From Winogradskyella sp. (lineage in GTDB: Bacteria; Bacteroidota; Bacteroidia; Flavobacteriales; Flavobacteriaceae): a DNA stretch of 64,000 nt. The notes below the pieces were generated by a model. The model had not been told where the DNA came from and ran no database searches. It worked only from the letters and a program-made list of their open reading frames with translations. Positions within the stretch are counted from its first letter, which is position 1, and each line of letters opens with the position of its first letter. The translations under genes and the position numbers were made by a program. The stretch is taken from NCBI GenBank assembly GCA_002722255.1, contig PBLD01000017.1, positions 34,918-98,917 on the forward strand, in the 5' to 3' direction. Of this stretch, positions 60,187-64,000 are shown piece by piece.

Positions 60187-60693
60187 TTATTTCCAAAATT
60201 TCCAGCGTAATTTCTTTAGGTTAATATTAGCGATTTGATCTTTTATAATTAAATCTTCGTCAAGATCCTTAATCCAGAAGTAATTGTGGGTTAAACCAAC
60301 AGTTAAAGGGTTGTAAATAAGATTTTCCTTTTTTAGTTGTTCAAATTCGGCTTCAATTTGTTTTTCATTCAGAAATTTAGCGTATTTCTCAGGTTGACTT
60401 TTTGCAAAAGCAGTTAGTCTCAATAAATCAAAGCCATCATATCGTAATTCAGGTAAATAGGCGAAATCAAAATCAATTATTTTATCTGAAAAGTGAGCTG
60501 CAATGCCTATTCCATGACAAGCGTAAAACTTCAAACCTTCATCATGAATTTTTCCAGTTTGTTCATATTTTCCAGTGTGCCAGCCTTCTAGAATATTATC
60601 TACATTATATGCTCTTTTAAAAATCTCTACGACTTCTTATGCTGAATTTTGAAAATCAGCAATTAGTTTATATATGGTTAATTCTTTGTTCAT
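60187..60693 (-). pseudogene. DUF6896-like gene interrupted by a stop codon
   Basis: Reading from ATG at 60693, the frame is MNKELTIYKLIADFQNSA, then TAA at codon 19 (60639-60637), then an uninterrupted continuation in the same frame to 60187 (EVVEIFKRAYNV..., YACHGIGIAAHF, IDFDFAYLPELRYDGFDLLRL). The downstream part looks like DUF6896. Restarting at TTG 60534 would give only 115 residues. A single substitution in a CAA, GAA or AAA codon explains the stop. 168 codons in all. Confidence 0.75.
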
Positions 60694-60702
60694 AGTAATT
60701 AC

Positions 60703-60801
60703 TAACAATTATCCGCTAAACGCAGTTTAGCCATGAGAAAAAAGATACTAAAGAAGGAAGGTAATAATAACCGTTTTCGCGCGACTATGCGGTAGGTGTT
60801 A
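60703..60801. repeat. Spacer element S2
   Basis: Ends match as an inverted pair: TAACAATTATCCGC (60703-60716) against GCGGTAGGTGTTA (60789-60801). The right end overlaps the stop codon of the next gene. Confidence 0.55.
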
Positions 60802-61581
60802 ATTTTCAGTTTCTTTTTTATAAAATTCTTTAAATATCAATTCAGGCGTTTCATCTTTTAATTTCGTTTTGTTCTTTTGTGTAGAGATAATTTTAATTTC
60901 ATCATCGATGAAAATCCCTTTAGTTATTCTTTTGACTATTTCCTTTTCAGGTTGTTCTATTAAAGTCACTTCTATCATATTTGGAAGCTCTTTTTCTTTT
61001 TCAGTCGGTGTTTCGTCTGCTGATATAAATCCAAATCGTTTCTCTCCGTTGCCTAAATAGTATATAAAACGTATTGTTGCGAGCTTATTTATATTCGGAA
61101 TATTTTTAAAGGGAATTTTTAAGCTGAAATCATCTTCCAGTATCATTTCAAACTCTTCAATTTCCCAATCTTCTTCTCCCAAATCAAAAAGAAATGCGAT
61201 ATTGATATTTTTGTTAGTTAAGTCAGAGCCTTTATCCGTTTTAAATTCTAGTTGGAAAAATTCGTTTTGGTTGTTAGTTGAAAAACTAAAATGAGAATCA
61301 CTTGCTTTTACCTCATACTGGTCATAAAAAAAGATTGTATCGTTTTTTCTTTCCCAAATTCCATTATATTCTCTCCAAGTTAAACAAGAATTAATTACTT
61401 GTCTACTCCAAAATTCAAATTCACTGTCTGTTTTGAGAGTTATTTCAGATATTTTATTGTCAATTACCCAACCTTGATTATTTCCAATCCGTGAATCATT
61501 CACATAAGAAACAGGTGTTTTTTGCCCAAAAATATACTGAACTAGCAGAAGTGAAAATAAGATTGCAAAGATGCTTTTCAT
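60799..61581 (-). CDS. Exported protein of unknown function
   Basis: The protein has 260 residues from ATG at 61581, which gives a clean signal peptide (MKSIFAILFSLLLVQYIFG). A longer in-frame reading from 61662 would bury that signal behind 27 residues encoded by spacer DNA, so it is rejected. The mature part is beta-rich with WSRQVINSCLTWREYNGIWERKNDTIFFY near the front. Family not recognised. Confidence 0.7.
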   Translation of the reverse strand: MKSIFAILFSLLLVQYIFGQKTPVSYVNDSRIGNNQGWVIDNKISEITLKTDSEFEFWSRQVINSCLTWREYNGIWERKNDTIFFYDQYEVKASDSHFSFSTNNQNEFFQLEFKTDKGSDLTNKNINIAFLFDLGEEDWEIEEFEMILEDDFSLKIPFKNIPNINKLATIRFIYYLGNGEKRFGFISADETPTEKEKELPNMIEVTLIEQPEKEIVKRITKGIFIDDEIKIISTQKNKTKLKDETPELIFKEFYKKETEN

Positions 61582-61588
61582 AATTTTG

Positions 61589-61788
61589 GGCAACGTTCTG
61601 TGTATGGACAGTAGGGCAGATTCGAAGGACTTCACTTTCGGTTTACCACTAAGCCAAAACAAACGTTTTTGCTTTTAATTTTCTTTTTGTTAAACGTCAA
61701 AACTTTGTTTTGGCGTTGCCTGCTCAAAGAACAGAACTTTCAATTTATCTCCAAATGCCCTATTGGCTATACACCTTGTTAGCAACTG
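61589..61788. repeat. Spacer element S3
   Basis: GCAACGTTCTGTGTATGG at the left and the complement of CTATACACCTTGTTAGC at the right share AACnnnnGTGTAT, an imperfect inverted end pair. The middle contains a smaller AAAC-rich dyad. No gene inside. Confidence 0.55.
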
Positions 61789-61793
61789 TTTTT

Positions 61794-62453
61794 TTATACT
61801 TTCCAAAATGATATGAAGCTTTTAATCTTCATCAGCTTATTAAATCCTATTGCTCCATTCTTCCAAAATTCAGAAGCTTCTATTGAACCTTTTATCAAAT
61901 TGAATATTTCAGGTTTGTTTTCTTTGTAGTCATCTTGAACCTTGTCAAGGCTTCCAACCCCATTTTTAATAATTTCTTTTAATTCAATAAATCCTTTTTC
62001 AACTTCTTGATGTCTAAGCTGAGCGATAGTGAAATTTGTAATAACATTTTCGGAAACAGTGAAAAATAAGACAGAAGGTGAAGGAAGGTTTTCCTTATTT
62101 ATTAGGTTTTCAGCAATGATTTTAGGGCTAACGTTTACAGGTCCGCCAATTTTTTGCACCCCTAGTTCAATATGCATTAAGTTGGATTCGGAAGCTACTT
62201 TACTTTGATAATCTAAATATTGACTGTTGATATAAAATACGGTTAGTTTATCTCCTGAGATATAGTCTAAAGCATCAAAGTATTTTTGGTTTTGAAGTAT
62301 TTCTATGACCTGTGGATCTTCAAAGTCGTAAACAATTAATGCGAATGCTAGTGCTCTTTTCTCTTTAAAGTGATTCGCACAAGTTTTCATAATGTATTCT
62401 ATGAGATTACTTATGGACGAAAATTCACCTTGATTGTTTTGTATTTGATGCAT
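61794..62453 (-). CDS. Protein of unknown function
   Basis: This 219-residue, soluble protein has no signal peptide. The alternating pattern (ALAFALIVYDFEDPQVIEILQNQKYFDALDYISGDKLTVFYIN) suggests an alpha/beta fold, possibly thioredoxin-like, followed by a helical C-terminus. No catalytic motif is obvious. It is flanked by palindromic spacers on both sides, like a cassette. Confidence 0.65.
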   Translation of the reverse strand: MHQIQNNQGEFSSISNLIEYIMKTCANHFKEKRALAFALIVYDFEDPQVIEILQNQKYFDALDYISGDKLTVFYINSQYLDYQSKVASESNLMHIELGVQKIGGPVNVSPKIIAENLINKENLPSPSVLFFTVSENVITNFTIAQLRHQEVEKGFIELKEIIKNGVGSLDKVQDDYKENKPEIFNLIKGSIEASEFWKNGAIGFNKLMKIKSFISFWKV

Positions 62454-62463
62454 TTCTTAATAG

Positions 62464-62603
62464 TTGCCAACGGTTTTGGCTATGGTTTCGTTACGGAATG
62501 GTACGCGAGTATCATTCCGCCGTAACCATAAATTTAGCAAAAAGGCTCGAAATTCCGATTAGGAATTTCAGCCGTAATGAACTATAGCCGTTGTTGTACA
62601 CCG
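62464..62603. repeat. Spacer element S4
   Basis: The clearest element: left GCCAACGGTTTTGGCTATGG...GTTACGG, and right CCGTAATGAACTATAGCCG...TTGTTGTACACC, whose complement repeats CAAC, GGCTAT, GTT and TTACGG in order. About 140 bp, imperfect palindrome. Confidence 0.7.
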
Positions 62604-62606
62604 TTT

Positions 62607-63890
62607 TTATTTCGTTTCTTTTAAATAGTAATTCAAAGTGTCTAAAAGTTTTTCTCCTCTTAGGTTCTTTGCAATTATTTTTCCTTTTTTATCAATTAAA
62701 AATGAGGTTGGGTAGCCAGTTACATTATAGTTTTCTTTGAATTTATCTGAATCTGCATCTAAAACCTGAGGCCAATTTATTTCGTATTTCTCAATTGCAC
62801 TTTTTAGCATTTCTTTTGTATCGAATACAGCAACGCCTAAGAATTCAACATCATTTCTATCTGTTTCATCGTAAGCCTTTTTTAAATTAGGAATTTCATT
62901 GATACAAGGTGCGCACCAAGTTCCCCAAAACTCTAAATATAAAAGTTTGTCTTGGAAAAAATTTAGATTTAAAGAGTCATTCGATTCAAGCTGTTTAACT
63001 ACAAATGGTTTTGCATTAAATCCGACTCTTGAAGAATATAAAATAGTGTCCTCTGGCATTTCTTGCAGTCGAAGTTCGTTTGAGTTTATATCAACTCCAA
63101 GGTTTTTATAAAGCTTATTATCTATCTCAATAAATTCATTAAAATTCACAAACTCAGAACTCTCATTATCAATTGCAATTAAACTTTTATCATCATAAGT
63201 GAGATTTGAAAATCCATTGCTTACTAAAATTCTATTTTCCTGATAAAAGGTTTCTGCAATTTTGGGGAAATTGTAAATTAAATCTCCATCGCTCGTTGAA
63301 AGGACTAGAATTTTTATTTCTTTTTCCTTGATTCCATTATTTGTACTTATTTGTGCAACTACTGATTTAGAATTGTCTATTAACTTTTGATAGTCTAATT
63401 CAAATGCTCTAGGTGTTGGTTTTAGTATTTGTTCATCGGAAAAATCATTGTCATAGTTTGTGTCAATAATATATTCAAGTTCATCATTTTGATTTTTTCC
63501 GATTGCTACGTGGACAAAACAATTAATAGGCTTTTCAGATAATTTTCTTTTGTTTAAATCAATTTTCCAGGATACTTTTAAGTCATTGAAGAATTCATCA
63601 CTTAAATTTCCTTGTTTGTAGTTTTGATAAGCAAATTGATGCGCATCAAACCATACTTGGGTTACATTTGATTTAGTCCAATTTTTTGGTGTTCCAGTTG
63701 TTTCAACTTTGGTATTTCCCCAAATTCCTTTTTCAGTCAGTGGTGTCCAATCCAAAAATCCAAATCGCTTTTCAAAAGGTCCGTAACCTTCAATTTCTTT
63801 AAGTTTTAAATGAATTAAATCAGACTTTTTTGATTCTTTCTGACAAGCAAATAGGTTAAATAGAATAAGCAGTATTAATAGTTTTTTCAT
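62607..63890 (-). CDS. TlpA-like thioredoxin-domain lipoprotein
   Basis: The 427 residues have a lipobox LFAC (Cys16), a long N-terminal domain (20-290, unassigned, beta-rich) and a C-terminal TlpA/AhpC-type thioredoxin domain with FWGTWCAPC (Cys326/Cys329) and the cis-Pro region GYPTSFLID. It is probably a periplasm-facing disulfide reductase or resilience factor. The large N-terminal domain is typical of Bacteroidota TlpA proteins. Confidence 0.9.
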   Translation of the reverse strand: MKKLLILLILFNLFACQKESKKSDLIHLKLKEIEGYGPFEKRFGFLDWTPLTEKGIWGNTKVETTGTPKNWTKSNVTQVWFDAHQFAYQNYKQGNLSDEFFNDLKVSWKIDLNKRKLSEKPINCFVHVAIGKNQNDELEYIIDTNYDNDFSDEQILKPTPRAFELDYQKLIDNSKSVVAQISTNNGIKEKEIKILVLSTSDGDLIYNFPKIAETFYQENRILVSNGFSNLTYDDKSLIAIDNESSEFVNFNEFIEIDNKLYKNLGVDINSNELRLQEMPEDTILYSSRVGFNAKPFVVKQLESNDSLNLNFFQDKLLYLEFWGTWCAPCINEIPNLKKAYDETDRNDVEFLGVAVFDTKEMLKSAIEKYEINWPQVLDADSDKFKENYNVTGYPTSFLIDKKGKIIAKNLRGEKLLDTLNYYLKETK

Positions 63891-63904
63891 AGGTTTTTTT
63901 AAAT

Positions 63905-64000
63905 GGTGTACAACGGTCTCGTATAACCGTCAGTTACGGGTTAATATGCGTTAATTTTCGCTTTGGCACAGACTTTAGCAATTCCGAGTGGATTCGGACG
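63905..64000. repeat. Spacer element S5, cut by window end
   Basis: Starts TGTACAACGGTCTCGTATAACC then GTTACGGG, the same order of motifs as S4 and the 40558 element. Only the left part is in the window. Confidence 0.55.

Noticed and set aside
61582..61662. N-terminal extension of the exported protein at 60799-61581
   Set aside because: It would place 27 residues encoded by spacer DNA before a clear signal peptide.
1..64000. CRISPR array
   Set aside because: No regularly spaced direct repeats of 25-40 bp were seen; the repeated units found are palindromic spacers, REP elements and single direct-repeat pairs.
60051..64000. Calling the array a true integron
   Set aside because: No IntI and no clear RYYYAAC/GTTRRRY core pairs; only the cassette-like layout and imperfect palindromes are supported.

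Overview
The window looks like chromosome from a member of the Flavobacteriaceae (Bacteroidota). It is AT-rich, has no clear Shine-Dalgarno sites, carries TAnnTTTG-type -7 promoter boxes, and encodes a T9SS type A sorting domain, an RteC-type regulator, an IntDOT-like integrase and the dapB/DUF5683/parB/parA block typical of that family. The genus cannot be named from this sequence alone.

Layout. (1) 1-15160 is core chromosome: dapB, a DUF5683 protein, parB and parA; two divergent M16 zinc proteases; both methylmalonyl-CoA mutase subunits with an FtsB/DivIC-like protein and uridine kinase; and a cytochrome c with a PQQ-type sugar dehydrogenase. (2) 15265-15339 is tRNA-Pro(TGG). Its 3' end is the left attachment site of a 28.8-kb integrated island (15325-44124). 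A 16-bp copy of the tRNA end marks the right boundary, and the probable original tRNA terminator now lies just outside it. (3) 44125-58632 is core again: a glycosyltransferase, trxB, secreted and envelope proteins, a DUF4870-PadR-PspC cluster, divergent oxyR and dps, a TRIC-type channel, a T9SS cargo protein and a VOC dioxygenase. (4) 58676-64000 is a variable run of minus-strand genes, mostly unrecognised and exported. From 60051 on they are separated by imperfect palindromic spacers, and one gene is a clear pseudogene.

The island is a mosaic. Its backbone is the integrase, rteC, an excisionase-like HTH, a winged-helix-like protein, a DnaC-like ATPase and, at the right end, a small phage-lysis-like cassette. 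No relaxase was seen. Into this backbone are set: (a) a 14.5-kb cargo between integrase and rteC, bracketed by a 15-bp direct repeat, with AraC and TetR regulators, an RND-TolC pump, a coiled-coil protein, patatin, DUF4833, MscS, an ABC1/UbiB-type kinase, a PycTM-like (Pycsar effector) protein with a decayed HD domain, and an LpxL-type acyltransferase; (b) a tight four-gene operon, sce7726 (PD-(D/E)xK-like) - sce7725 - RES (NAD+-degrading toxin fold) - DUF4238, the best candidate for an undescribed defence system; (c) an Ohr/OhrR/ferritin-like/DoxX module bracketed by a 281-bp direct repeat; (d) a protein with a HEPN-type Rx4H motif.

All product calls come from reading the translated sequence and recalled family knowledge. 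No database search was run. Family names such as sce7725/7726, DUF4238 and PycTM are recognitions by motif and should be confirmed with profile HMMs.
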